Source: Rhabditoides inermis (taxonomy: Eukaryota > Nematoda > Chromadorea > Rhabditida > Rhabditidae). Taken from it: 64,000 bases of DNA. This document shows, one piece after another, positions 36,360 through 49,264 of this stretch (its first letter is position 1; each line of letters starts with the position of its first letter). The stretch is taken from the NCBI GenBank assembly GCA_963966185.1, contig CAWZYM010000389.1, forward strand, positions 345,729 to 409,728. Reading direction: 5' to 3'. Both the position numbers and the translations under genes were made by a program. Under the pieces are notes generated by a model that saw only the letters and a list, made by a program, of their open reading frames with translations, was not told where the DNA came from and did no database searches.

Positions 36360-39300
36360 CTAGGCCTGCGGGGCCGGCGGCGGAGGCGGAGGCGCCTTGT
36401 CCTCCTCATCCTCGTCCTGCTCATGATCGTGGTCTCCGTTGTGGGACGCAGGCGGGTTCGAAGACGTGCTCGCCTCCTCCTCCCCCTACAATGCATGAGA
36501 TGAGTCAAGTGTGTGGAGAAGCAGTCCCCGAGCCGAGTGTCCTCCCGCACCCCCCACCTTGGCCCGCTTTGTACGTACATCGTAGACAATGGCAGAGATT
36601 GCCCTCTTGATGCGCACGTATTCCACTGGGTTCTCCGCGCGGATCAACGACAGCGGACCCACCATAGAAAGACCTGTAATCGAGGAAGTGATGAGGGGTG
36701 GGAGAGGGTGTACTCACAGAACATGCGGGTCGGTTCCTCCTCCTCCTCCTGGCCTGCAGTCGTCGCCCGACCAGACACGTCACCAGACGACGACGAGCCG
36801 TTCGACGCTGCAACCACACAGAGTACACATGATTGGAGCGGTCAAGGCAAGAGGCTACTCACCGGGCACGAGGCCCATTCCATTGTGGAACACAGGCTGC
36901 TGCTGCTGCTGAGACTGATCCGATCCCTGATCCATTGCTGCAATCAAGCAAACATGAAAACATTGTCGACAGACTGGAAAAAAATGGTGTGTTGGAAGCG
37001 GATAGTTGGGTCAGACGAGAGAAGAGAGAGAGAAAAAAGCGGCTAGACTAGGCGAGCGCAAGGATGATGTGATAGGCATAGATTGGAGTGGTGAAGAGAG
37101 AGAGAGAATGGAATCGACTCGACCATATACCCACAGCGTGGGGCCGTTAAGGCTGATATCGATCAAAACACACCATGAGTGGTGGAGGAAGAGATAGAGA
37201 GAGAGGGAGGAGAGAGCCTAATCTGTGGCCGCCATTCGAATCGAAAAATGCACGTGGTTCGTGGTTGCATTATCGCGAGAAACGAAACACATCATGTTTT
37301 CCACCGCCGATTCAAGCGACTGAATGCGAGTCGGGAGAGCACAGAACAAAACGAAAGAGACGCGCATAGGATAACGCGAGCCAACAGCTACACGCACCTA
37401 GCACGCACTAATCCGGCCCCGAGAGGAAACAGTGAGGGAACGAGAGAGGGACAGACAGAGGGGTTGCACTCTCCAATAGAAACGGCGTGACACCTGGGGA
37501 GAGGCAAAGAGATGCATACTAATTGCGTGTGCGAGAGTGTTCGATAGTCCGAAACAATCTGTGCTCGGAACGGCCTAGGGAGAAAGAGAGCAGTGAGATC
37601 GGAGGTGGATAATCGAAACATGCCTCACACAATCTACCTGACGCCTCCGCAATTCAGAGAACGTGAAAGGGGAGTCCAGCCTCACTCAACCCTATTCTAC
37701 ATACCCCGGGGAAAGGGAGAAAAGGGCTTGTGGAGCGATGACGCAAACTCACGCGCACAAAAAACACAACGCATAGTCACAGAATAATCGTATCTATGTC
37801 CCCGGAGAGGTGGAGACTCACCCTCGACGGGCTGGTCCTGTCGCTGGAGGGCCATCTGCTGCTGTTGCTGCAGCTGCTGAGCGAGTGCCTGCTGGCTGGC
37901 CAGAGTCGACAGTCGGAGGTGCAGTTGCTGCTGCTGCTGCTGCGAGCCCTGCTGACCAGCCAGAAGACTGCTAGACGACGTCAGTGGCAGCATCAGACCC
38001 GCAGCCGTTGCCGCTGCTAATTGTCAACACTTTTCAAAGAACATCGATATTCAGTCCAAAATTTTTGACCAAATTTTCTGTTCTCGAACGTTCTGCTCTA
38101 TGGCTCTCATTGACTATGCATTCCAGAACCAAAAAGGGTAAAAAATTTTTTAACAGAATAAGTGCTTAATAGTGCAGTATGCTGTCCAACTCACCGTTCG
38201 ACTGAACCTGTGCTGCCTGCTGCATGAGCTGGTGATGGAGCTGGGCCAGAAGGTCGGCCCCGTGCTGATTCTGCGCCGCAACCATCGAACCCATGTTGAA
38301 CTGAAACAAGACAAACATAAGTCTACGTAACCAAACTACTACTCCCGTATCCACATTGCACTCTCTCGCTCATTCCCTTTCTGCACTTTCACACATGCTC
38401 TCACTGGTTGCTGAAACGCGTGGTGTGGGTGGTGGTGGTTGGCAACTGCATTGGCCACTCCGTCGGGCACATTGTTGGGCACATCGTGGGGTGGTTGGTT
38501 GAGGACGGGGTTCGAGGGTCCGGCAGCCGCCGCCAAATCGGCCGCTCCGTTCACGTGTCCATTGGTTTCAGGCGGCGAGTCGTTGAGTCCATCGAGTCCA
38601 ACGGAAATGTCGAGCGGTTGAGGCGCGACGGCGTCCGAGGACGAGGACGGCTGAGGGTCCTGCATGTCCACACAGCTGGGACGCCAGCCAGAGTGGCCAG
38701 GCTCCGGGCTGGTAGGAGGCTCCGGAGAAGACAGCGAAGACTCGGTAGTGTCAGGAAGGCGGTGAGGGGAGTGCATTGTACACACAACGTCTAGCACATG
38801 AAAGGCGCCGCTGCAACGAAACATTCAACAACAACAACCACACGACGCGTAGCGGAAGGAGAGACAGAGAGAGGGGGAGAGAGAGGCGAGAGTGTGATAA
38901 ACACATTCATATGGCAAGGTGAGCTGCACTCAGAGTGCGTGTGGCGACAAAAGGCGGCGGCGGCACTGCCACACTGCATACGCTCATAGTGAACAAGCGA
39001 TGATAGTAGCGATATGGAAAGGAGGGGGGAGACCAACGGGTGCGTACACAGAGTGAGAGAGAGAGTGGAATAAAGTGATTCGAGGAAGCGCAAATGCCAC
39101 CTCACTGAAACATAATTTGAGATTGGAGTGAGAAAAACTATACTTGGCAATATCACCAAAGAGCATTCTTAAAACTACAAGAGTCTGACAAGATTATGAA
39201 CAGACGGGGTGACAATGAAAACTTGAGAAAGAGAGGTGGGACGTGAGAAGACGCATGGCACGAGCTTGAACCGTAGCCGCAAGGTCGTCAGGCTCACCCA

Positions 39301-42300
39301 CCACTCCAGCCAATTCGGACATCAATCGAACATTCGAGACTGGCTTGTAAGACGGTGCGAGGAGAGTGAGCAGACTGACCTCCACACAATCGATACCCAA
39401 CCACAATACTCTGCTACTCACTTTGGCCTCTTCACACGGGATAAGCCCAGAGTGGCACAAGTGCCTCCGGCAATGCACACTCTCCACAACCACAACAATG
39501 ACACTCTATCAAATATGGAACTAAAAAGACGTGCCGAGTCAATCATACAAATACAAACGTCAGCCATGACCGGGCTCTCACCGATAGTTGATCCATCCAT
39601 CTGTCATGAGACAGCGAGCAAAACGAATGTCAATTGGTAAAATGGCCAGTCGACTGGACATATCAACTACACAGAATATGATCCTATCGAGTAAGAAACG
39701 CCATGTAGCGGAGACGTATCAAAAGGAAAACTTGCAGGAACAGCGAATTGAATCAAGAGATTAGTGTGAGAATGTGGCAGCAAAGAAAAAAACGAGTGAC
39801 CAGCGACTGTGGGGGAGAATGGGGATGGAAGAGGTTGGGTGCGCGGGCCGGCGGGTTGCAATCAACGCAGACACGCACACATCAAAACACGGCAGACAGT
39901 CTAGACAGACTGGCGAGACAGCGGGCTAGAGACTGCAGAGCGCGCCATCAATCAGGTAGATCAATCGGGTAGATCATAGATCGAACCCCCTGATCTTCGC
40001 AAAAAGAGATGAACACATAAATAAAGCCTCTCCACTGAATCGCCCAAGGACTGTCATATGTGCAGGTGGGTGGTTTTATCAAAGACTGATGATTCGACTC
40101 GTCTCTTCCTAAATCCGTGTTGTCATCTCATTCTTACAGTACAACAAGTGTACAAGATTGACTCCGCCAGTCTCAATTATCTCCTTCCCTTCATTCGGCC
40201 ATCCTATTTCGAAAACGCTATAACTTCATTAATCAAAACCGGTCGATCATAAAGCCCCGGATCAGTCAGTCACCAACAATAACCGTTTTCATCCAGATAC
40301 TAAAATAGAAAATAAAGTTTGCTGTTGAAACTAAACAACGGAAAGTAATGGACTGATATCAGAAACATGGAGACATATACACCAACACGATCAAGTTGGT
40401 CAAAAATACTTTAAACAGTAGTATTAGTGAGAACATGTACTTAAAAAGACAAAATTCTGTAGTAGACATGTACAAAGAAGAAATAGGAAATGTGGAGAGG
40501 AGAATTGCAACGTCGTTCAACCGGATCAGGGATGGAATGGCACGTGTTTACTCATTACTACACGCCACCGCAACAAAAACGATCACGGACGGACGGACGG
40601 ACGAGAGAGTGTGAACGAAGGAGAGTAGCAGACAGAAAAAGGGGGAAGAGAGTGAACAATCGAAGGAGGGACAGACAACGCACGCCAGCACGGCACAACA
40701 ACAGCTCCCACAAAAACAGCGAGTAAGATCGATTCGACCAGTGCGAACGGAGAACTACTCTCACTTTTCACTACACTACCACATTTCTTTGTAATCACAA
40801 CACAACATAGTAATTATACAAGTGTACTTGTCAACTTGCTTACCAATAATAATATGAATACACGTTTGATAGTATAAATGGAATTCTTAAATAAGTACGA
40901 ATTACTACAACTCAGAATGTACATGTCCTGTCGTGAAGGATTAAACTATTTAAGCTCTTTCTCTCTCTTTATTCCATGTTCTTCTCACCTGTCCTACGTC
41001 ATGTGCACAGCTTCCGAGCCGCGCTAGCAATTCATTTGTCGAGTAGCCAGCCAATAGACCTTCTCCCGATCCCAAAGCCACACCTTCGCCAGACTAAAGC
41101 AAATATAGTTTTATTTCATTGGAATGGTTCAGTGGTTCAGTCAGAAGCGCACAGACATCTTTTTTTCTATCCAACTGGTTAAATTTGCAACAAAAAAATG
41201 ACAAGAATGACAATCATATGAAGATGTAGCGTACGTGATCATTAAGTCGACGTTATATATTAGTCATCAAATAAACCAAGAAGTTCTAATCGAATTTGCA
41301 CACCAATTCGAAATCATTAAAGGTTACTAAATTTTTGTAGATTTAAAGGTTACAATATTTTTACTTTGCAAATTAGTGGTGGTTGGTCGTACCACGTACC
41401 AGTAACTGTGCTGAGAGCGGGTAGGGTTTCACATCTGAGGGAGAAGAAGCACGGCGAGCTAAAAAGGAAGAAGACAGCGATGAAGGATATCCCGTAACTT
41501 CGACATTTTCAATCAAATTGTAAAATAAATGTATCCATCTGTTAACATTGAGAACATCTTTATATTAATTTGATCTAAGCCGTTCATACGAGCTCTGACA
41601 AAATTTGAAAAAATTTAAATGCACCCACAAAGGGGGCTGCGACTGCGCTCCAATCTGCTCGACAGCGATTCTCGCCGGTTTACCAGGATCTCCGGCGATT
41701 TGCTGCAACGTTTTCGTCTAACAATAAGAGCGCACCAGTACAACATAGAGTGCTGGTGCGTTGTCCGTGAATCGGTCACATCATGTATGTTCACATCTAC
41801 ACGTATTGAAAAGCAGTCAGATGAGTCAACTTACTTGTTGAGTTTGGTCTTCATGGCGGTCTTGAGGTTCTGGTACTTCTTCTTGTACTGATCAGAAGTG
41901 AATTCGACAGTGAACTCGGCATTCAATTCATCGCAGATTTGCTGCCACATACGCCGTCTGTTCGATCGCGAGTCCATAGAGTTGCCTGATATGCATCATC
42001 TTACTCTTTGATGTATTGAAATGAAATATAACATTAGCAACATCACATAAATGCACCTAATTTTCTTTTTTTGTTGGTAAATGGGATAAATTGTCCGACC
42101 GAAATTAATCCCTTTCAAGTGCTCAAACGCTCCAGATTTACAAAATATACGTACAAATGTAATGTATACATTTAATATATTCAATATATTTCTCCCTTTT
42201 GTTCTTTGTCGCAATCAGTCCATTGCGCCTGACGCAAAAATGTATTGAGTCGTAGAGCCACTTTCGTATACATACCATATACTCATATATTATAAACAAC

Positions 42301-45300
42301 TTAAATACTGTCGCAATTAAAACAATTTTCAAAAATCATATTTGTACTGCTACGTTAGTTATACGTAAACTACTACCATTTCCAAATATCACACCAATCA
42401 AACATAAATCATTCCCTAATTATAAGGCATATATTTATTAATTAATCTCTAGAGCAACAGTGATATTTTCACCAAGCACAATGTGATATTTTATCAGTTT
42501 TATGTAGTCTACATATACGTTACTCACATGCGAACTTTACAGTATTTATTCACAGCTGCAAGTGACGTCATATCAGTGGCAACAACCTTCAAACACCAGG
42601 TAGGAAATGACATTTGAATTTTACACGCGATTAGAACGGATCATCGAACAAGGTGACTTACCTAGAAATTACTACAGAAAACGTCCCTACATCACCATTC
42701 GTCCCAAATGTATCAAAAGAGAAAACAGTGGAGAAAGATGATAGGTTATCTGGTGACACGCAGCAGGGGTTTTTGCTTGTTGCTGTCAGACGATCATGAT
42801 AAGTTACTCTAGATTTATGCTAGACGTATGCGCTAGATTTCGTAAGTCAATACATAGGAAAATTCTCACTTCAATTTGTATGAATGCTTCACAGCATTTA
42901 TTATCTTCTGATTTCCCAATTTTTTATGCCAGTTTTGAGTGGAGCAGTATTAAGAGAGTATATAAAATGAAAACGAATATCCGCTAGCTTTTCCCCCGTT
43001 TCTCGGCTCCGTCCCTCTACCCTTGCAAGCCTCTTCGTATTAACCATACTAATAGTTATAGAGCAGCAAATCTACCCTTCAGAATAGAATAGAGCGAGTG
43101 AGCAAAAAAGAGGTAAAAAGTGCAGTCGTGTTCGCATGGCGACAAATTGAGAGCACAAAAAGAGTAGAGAGAAAGGAGAGCAAGGATCGAGGAGTGAAAG
43201 GGGGGGGGGGGGTGAATAGAGAGAAATGTACCAATGACATAAGAAGAGTCTTACACGGAGCATGCTAGAGAGATCCTCAACATATAGTCACATGCGAATT
43301 ATTCTAAGTACGCATAGTGTGTTGAATTCTAGTTCCTTCCCACTTGCATTACTTTTCCTAATCCAATCTCTTATAATAAATATAATTCGTGAAGACAAGA
43401 AATCAAACCCTCATAATTTAAATTAGGTACAAAAAACCATTATTTCCCTATTTCCTACTCTAAAGTCGGACGATTACAAAAAAACCCTTCACATCTGTCA
43501 ATGAGCAAACGAATGAGTGACTGAATAAATGAATGAAAACTAGGTTTTTGCAATTACTGCTCCTTCAAACAAAACAAAATGATTCAACATAACATATGCC
43601 AAAACACTGTCAGTCAGATTATATTCTCACAAAAGGTCGGGAAATTTGTATTCATCTAGTTTGTGACTGTCTAGTAAAATGATAATAAAATGAAATTTAT
43701 AGGTGAATTGAACGGGAAAAACTCAAATAAGACATACCGTTGTCGCCAATGACGGCGACATTTCGATTGCAGTGTTGGATGAGCCTCTCGCACAGAGCAT
43801 TCGACATGTGAGTCGAGGTCACTCGGGTCGGATGGTGCGCCGGACCTAAACACATAGACATGGACATAGGCCCTTGTTCTTGAACTTGTTGAGGGTGAAT
43901 CGCATTCGGTTGGTGGGGTTTCAGGTGTGGTTAGATGTGATGAGAGTGACTGACCGGGTTGTTGTATGCCGCTTCCCTGTGGCCCGCTGGGTTGGGCAGC
44001 CGGCAGCTGTGGCGGCTGCTGGGGAGAGTGCTGTAGAGGGTTCACCCGCGCCGAAGACGGAGCCTCAAATTTGTTGTAATCCGCTTTTTCTCGAAATGTT
44101 CTACATCCAAATTTAACACGAAAGTAGATCAATAATAAAATTTGACCTTCTGCACATTGAGCCAAACTCAGAAATATTACGTGAATCTCGACTAAACATG
44201 AACATTGCACCCTAATCAATTTGCACTACTGTCGTTCCTGCTATTCTGTTCATCTCATACGAGTACAACATGTAAAAAGCAATTATATTCTGAGAGTTGG
44301 TCGAATAGCGTTTCGCTTCGCCCCCATGTGATCTGATCAAGGACCATTTACTGCGCCAAAATTCCGAGAAAAAGGCACAGCGCGCGCGACAAAGGGTAAG
44401 ATAAAAGGAAAAAGACAGTGACGAGGAGAGCATGTGACAGATAAAAAGAGATAAGCACAGGGAAAAGGAAGAAGATTGGGCTAGAGTGGAAGGGGAAGGG
44501 CGCGGACTCACGAGTGGAGTGGGATGGGGGAGGAGGAGTCGGTCTGCGATAGGCAGCTGAAACGCAGCCTGCCCTTGTTGCATCCTCTGTTGCTGTTGCT
44601 GTTGCTGCTGCAAATGTTGGAGATGCGCAGCCTGTTGAGCCGCCGCCTGCTGCAGCATACGGGAAGGAGAAGGCAACTGAAATGCATATCATCAGTCACT
44701 CACTTCATTTAGAAAGCCGCGCACGTCAACCGATGTGCGTGACAATTGCAGGAGCACACTTGAAACCTTTAGTTGCAAACAAATGAGCGTGATGACAAGA
44801 GATGAGTAATGGTTATCAGAGATTGAGACGAGACTGAGAAGAGATGAGGCGGATATTTGCGTCTGTGATTTATTACTAGTTCAACTTGTCTAAATCCAAA
44901 CTTCAAACGACGCACATACAGTACACGGTCGGTACACACAAGCAGCTAATTATGCGATCCCGAAATAGACTACGCTGAAGAGACAGTTTTGCGCATTAGC
45001 TCTCTAACACTAGTACATTGCACGGAGAAGAGAATTGCACGGAAATATGGGCATAGCATATCATGCAACGAGGATGCGAAAAAGAGAGCGAGAGCTTAGA
45101 AGGGCGATGAGCGAAATCTGGACATATCGTGTACAAAATAGAGACAGCTAGTACGGAGCAGTGGAGAAGGAGCAGGAAACGGAGCAGCGGGCGCATGGAA
45201 TGGTTCACAGCTGCCCTCTCACACGCATCGATTGCTGATCACAACATCGGGAGTGCTCTCTCCTCACATGCTATGTCTATGCGCCCACCCCGTTCTCCGC

Positions 45301-47334
45301 TCCCACACACTCGCAAAATTCGAACCAGTTTCCAGGATCGTCTCAATCTAAACGCCCCTTTTTGTGCATCGGCAATGGCTCGTTGAAATTTCTCAATCAA
45401 TGACTAACACGGCGTGGTGTGGAAGGCGAGAGCATGGAATAGACTGACTGCGCGCGCGCCGCGCGTCGTCAAGCACCACACTTGCACGGGCACGCGAGAG
45501 ACAGGGGCGAGTGTGAGAAAGACAATCATGCAACAACACAACAACACAACAACAATCAGCGCGTCACACAGCACTTTGACAAGCGAGCCGCCGCCGGCCG
45601 ACCGGACGCGCGGAATACCATAAAAGGATATTGCTATATTGCAGAGGTGGGAAGGGAGAGACGCGAGTGGCGCAGATTGATATGGCACAGCGCACGCATA
45701 TACACAATATGGTAATAGGGCCGATTGATGGCTGGCGATTAGGAAGTGGTCGGTGATGAGAGGCGGCTAATGCGGCATAATTGCAGCTTGCCGTGAGGGC
45801 AGCACAGGTAATCAGCAGTGAGCAAGCGGGGACACGCGGACACAGGACGGACAAGTGCTTGAATCAAGCAACATCAGCACTCGCATCACACAAACACAAG
45901 TGCGCGCATCGATTATGTGATAGGGAAGGAAGGGAATGGGGATAGAGCAGCTCCACGGAGACTGCATGTGCGCAGCAAGGCAGTCGGCCGGTGCCGAGCC
46001 GACACCGACGGGCCGCTCGGCAGACACACACGCACACATGCGATACTCCAAGCAAATCACACAGCGACGCCCTTCCCACACGCTTATCCACCGCTGTTTC
46101 GCGGCACACACAAAAATAGAGTCTCGCGGATTACACTAGACGCTATCCACCGAAAAGAGTAAATATGTTGATAGGTGTATGAGCGAGGCGAGCGATTCAT
46201 TGTCTTAGTGTGTTAGGGGAGAGAGGAGAAGGGAGGATAATGATAGGAGGAAGGAATGAATGTCTCCACCAACTACACACGTGAGATACAAGAGGGTGCC
46301 CGGAGCACAGTGTGTAGCTTTAGTCGACGGCTCCCTCTCGCTCTCCGCTCGCCTCGCTCACACTTCCCCTCACTCGACGTTTCTCGTACATCGCATAGCG
46401 GGAATATGTGCAATGCAGGCTATGTTGCTAAGCCGGTGCAAATCAGCACATGCAAGAAAAAACGAACCGAGGGATAAGGGGTGAGAGAGTGAGAGAATGG
46501 AAAGAAAAGCGAGCGAGTCCCTATAAGGGAACAACTACATGATGCAGATCACTCGGAACGAAAAGAAAAATAAATGAAAGAGAAATGAAGAAAAGGAGAT
46601 TTGTACGAATACAGTATTAAGATAACACTGTTACGAGAGCATTTGAAGTATGTAAACAGTGCAAATTCATACATATGGCTTATTTATCTTATCATACATG
46701 AAAATTTATTATTCTTTTAAACCTTTCATCTAGCTAAAATAGTTTCTACACGCGAATAGAATACATAATTACTATTTAGGAACTATAGACAACAAAGCAC
46801 TGCGGAAACGTCCACAAAACACAAGGATGAAATTATCGTGTAGGTGTTTAATTGAAACTGGTGTATAAGAAGAGTACAGTAGCAGAGTGGGCTATTCGAC
46901 AGTGCAGAGGCGGCGACTAATGAATGCGAGGGAGAAAAAGGTACGTAGGTGAGGCGATACAAATCAGCTAACCATGTGTTTCGCTGTCGACATCATTAAC
47001 TTATAAAGCAAAATCAAATTGGAAAAGGAAGGATTTGCCTGCAGAGTAGTAACGGGTGCGCAAACATCAATTTGCTATTTAATATGCGCAATGAGATGTG
47101 AATTGATTGGGAAGAAAGGTGTGTGTGAGTGAGAGAGAATGAGAGACTGGAGACATACAGGCAGAACAATAACACAAGCAGTAGATGGACAGAGTGGTGT
47201 TAGCCGTGTTAGCGGGGGCGGGAGGAGAGAAGGGGCGAATCGCTCACCTGGGGCTGGTCATCTGCCGGCGGTGGCTGAGAAGGAGGCGTCGCATCGCCAC
47301 CCTCACCATCCATGCCCTGCCCATGGGGCATCAT
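36360..47334 (-). CDS. Glutamine-rich Myb/SANT-like DNA-binding nuclear protein
   Basis: Putative transcription regulator, about 600 residues, about thirteen exons. Order: exon 47248-47334 (MMPHGQGMDGEGGDATPPSQ); a Gln tract exon near 44512-44676; a Pro/Gln exon near 43953-44105; then a Myb/SANT-like domain over two exons (MSNALCERLIQHCNRN, 43738-43846; RRRMWQQICDELNAEF and QYKKKYQNLKTAMKTKL, 41838-41985), like the zeste/Myb_DNA-bind_5 class; APSYKPVSNVRLMSELAGVV (39.3 kb); a Ser/Pro-rich exon (38.4-38.8 kb); two further Gln tracts (37.8-38.3 and 36.9 kb); LSLIRAENPVEYVRIKRAIS; and an acidic, polyproline C-terminus ending APQA. All later junctions are in phase; the join into the 44.1-kb exon is unresolved. 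Introns reach about 2.6 kb. Target genes unknown. Confidence 0.78.
43200..43212. repeat. Homopolymer G13
   Basis: Thirteen consecutive G bases in an intron of the SANT-like gene. Confidence 0.95.
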
Positions 47335-48436
47335 CCACACTGAAACTAAAATACTGACTATCGTCCCTTTCCTATATGATAATTGCACTCGCCGAACGCG
47401 TGCTGACTACTGTAGCCCCGCCCGCTTCCGCACCTCTAGCCTGCCTATGCCTCCCAGGCACCACCACACACGCCGCGTATCATCACGAGAACACACTCAC
47501 ATTACATTACCGTACTCAACCCCACTGGCAATCGGGAGAGAAGAAGTTGAAAATCGATCGTAGAGAGTGGACTGATTTGTGATATGAGAGAAAATGAAAA
47601 GGAAGTGTGAGAAGACTGGGCCGAGCAAATTCTCCCACCCATCCGACACCAATTACCATAAGAAGCGCAGACTTTTTTTTTAGTGTTTTGGCAGACACAC
47701 TTCGAAGTAGTCTGAAATGGACAAGCTGTGCCATTGGAAGTATTGAAACGCGCATGTGTGAGTAAGGTTTAGTCTATGGCTGGCAAATAATGCTATGAGC
47801 GGTTAGAGGAAAGATGAGTTTCATAAAGGTGACACATGACACATCAACTACCTTTCTATAGAAACACTCCCAGTCTAGTCTATAGATTGAACTCTATGGT
47901 ACTGTGAAGTGTAGTGTCTTATCCTCTTTGTATCCCGTTGATAACACCCCGAGGCGAGTAGCTTGCAGTGAAATGAGAAAGAACGAAAGGCGAAGTTACA
48001 CGCGGGCTCTTGTGCACATTCACGGTTGGCAACCAACGATCAAGATCCGCTACAGAGCAGCCAGCAGCTATGCACTTATTATACAAAGCGGGACGGCGGC
48101 TCAGACTGACTATCAGACGCAATACACCCTGCCCTCTCTCTCACACACACACACTACCTCACTCACACGCCGTTTCCAAGGTATTAGCCGTATGAAGAAT
48201 AAATACAAAAGTGCAATAATAGGCTGCAAGAGGCATGCATATATATTGGAACCGTGTTACGTAAGTCCATATGGGAGCACCGCGAGGAGGGTGCATGAAA
48301 AAGGAAAGTGCGGATCTAGAGGCTAAAGAGCGCACTGCGGACATGAATCACAATCTCTAGATACATGTATTAATAGCGGTATGAGAGAAGCCCGAGGCGA
48401 GGTGTGTGTATGTGTGTATGTCACAGAGAGAGGGAG

Positions 48437-48535
48437 AGAGAGGAGAGAGAAGAGAGAGAGAGAGTAAGTGAGAGTAAGTGAGTGAGAGAGTGAGTGAGAG
48501 TAAGTGAGTGAGAGAGTGAGTGAGAGTGAGAGAGA
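48437..48535. repeat. GA/GAGT/AAGT compound tandem repeat
   Basis: About 100 bases built from GAGA, GAGT and AAGT units, with a larger unit (GAGTGAGAGAGTGAGTGAGA-type) repeated at roughly 34-nt spacing. Confidence 0.85.
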
Positions 48536-49242
48536 ACTACACCAGATTAAAACTAGGCAACAATCAAACGCCCACAAATTCCTACACAGTAGTGTCCGCT
48601 TACTCTCTGAATCACATGACACTAGAACGCGCGCGGTGAGTCGCAATATTGACAAAGTAACTGGGAGAGAACTCGAGAACTCCCTCTCTCGTCCCTCCTG
48701 CAACCATTCACATAACACTCTATGATCTGCCCCTCTCTCCACTCCTCTCCTCCATGTGCAGCTCCCCTTTTTCGGATGCCAGACGCCCATTCTGCGTGGC
48801 AGCATTGCCTAGACTGCCAGACTAGGCGAGAGAGAAGAATGGGAGAGAAGAGGGAAAGGCAAGACCACCCACGTACCGTCTTGTCGCCGTCTTCTGTGCT
48901 CTCCTCGCCGCACGCTTCTCTAGCCTCTCTCTTGTGTGATGACCACGTCTACTGCAGACGCAGCCACATACACGGACCCGCCGTCTTCTCAACGACACTG
49001 TTCACAGAATTGCGTTACACCAACACGACGAAACGAGTACGGTCTTTGACCAACGCCAGCAACACAACAATATCACGACGCGTGTGTATGCCGGAAAAGA
49101 GAGATAAAGGGATAAGAAAGGGTGTGTGTGTGTGTGTGTGTGTGGAAATGCGTTGGAAATGGAAGCACGCAAGATAGGGGAAGACGGGGATACGGTAGAT
49201 GGCAGCAGGAGAGCGAGAAGGGAAGGCGAGAGAAAGAGAAAG

Positions 49243-49264
49243 AGATAGATAGATAGATAGATAG
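49243..49264. repeat. (GATA)n microsatellite
   Basis: Five to six AGAT units, followed by a GA-rich tract to about 49325. Confidence 0.9.

Noticed and set aside
36098..36589. Long open frames on both strands around 36.1-36.6 kb rich in Arg and Pro
   Set aside because: Shadow frames of the acidic/polyproline last exon of the SANT-like gene and of GC-rich flanks; no splice-supported protein family.
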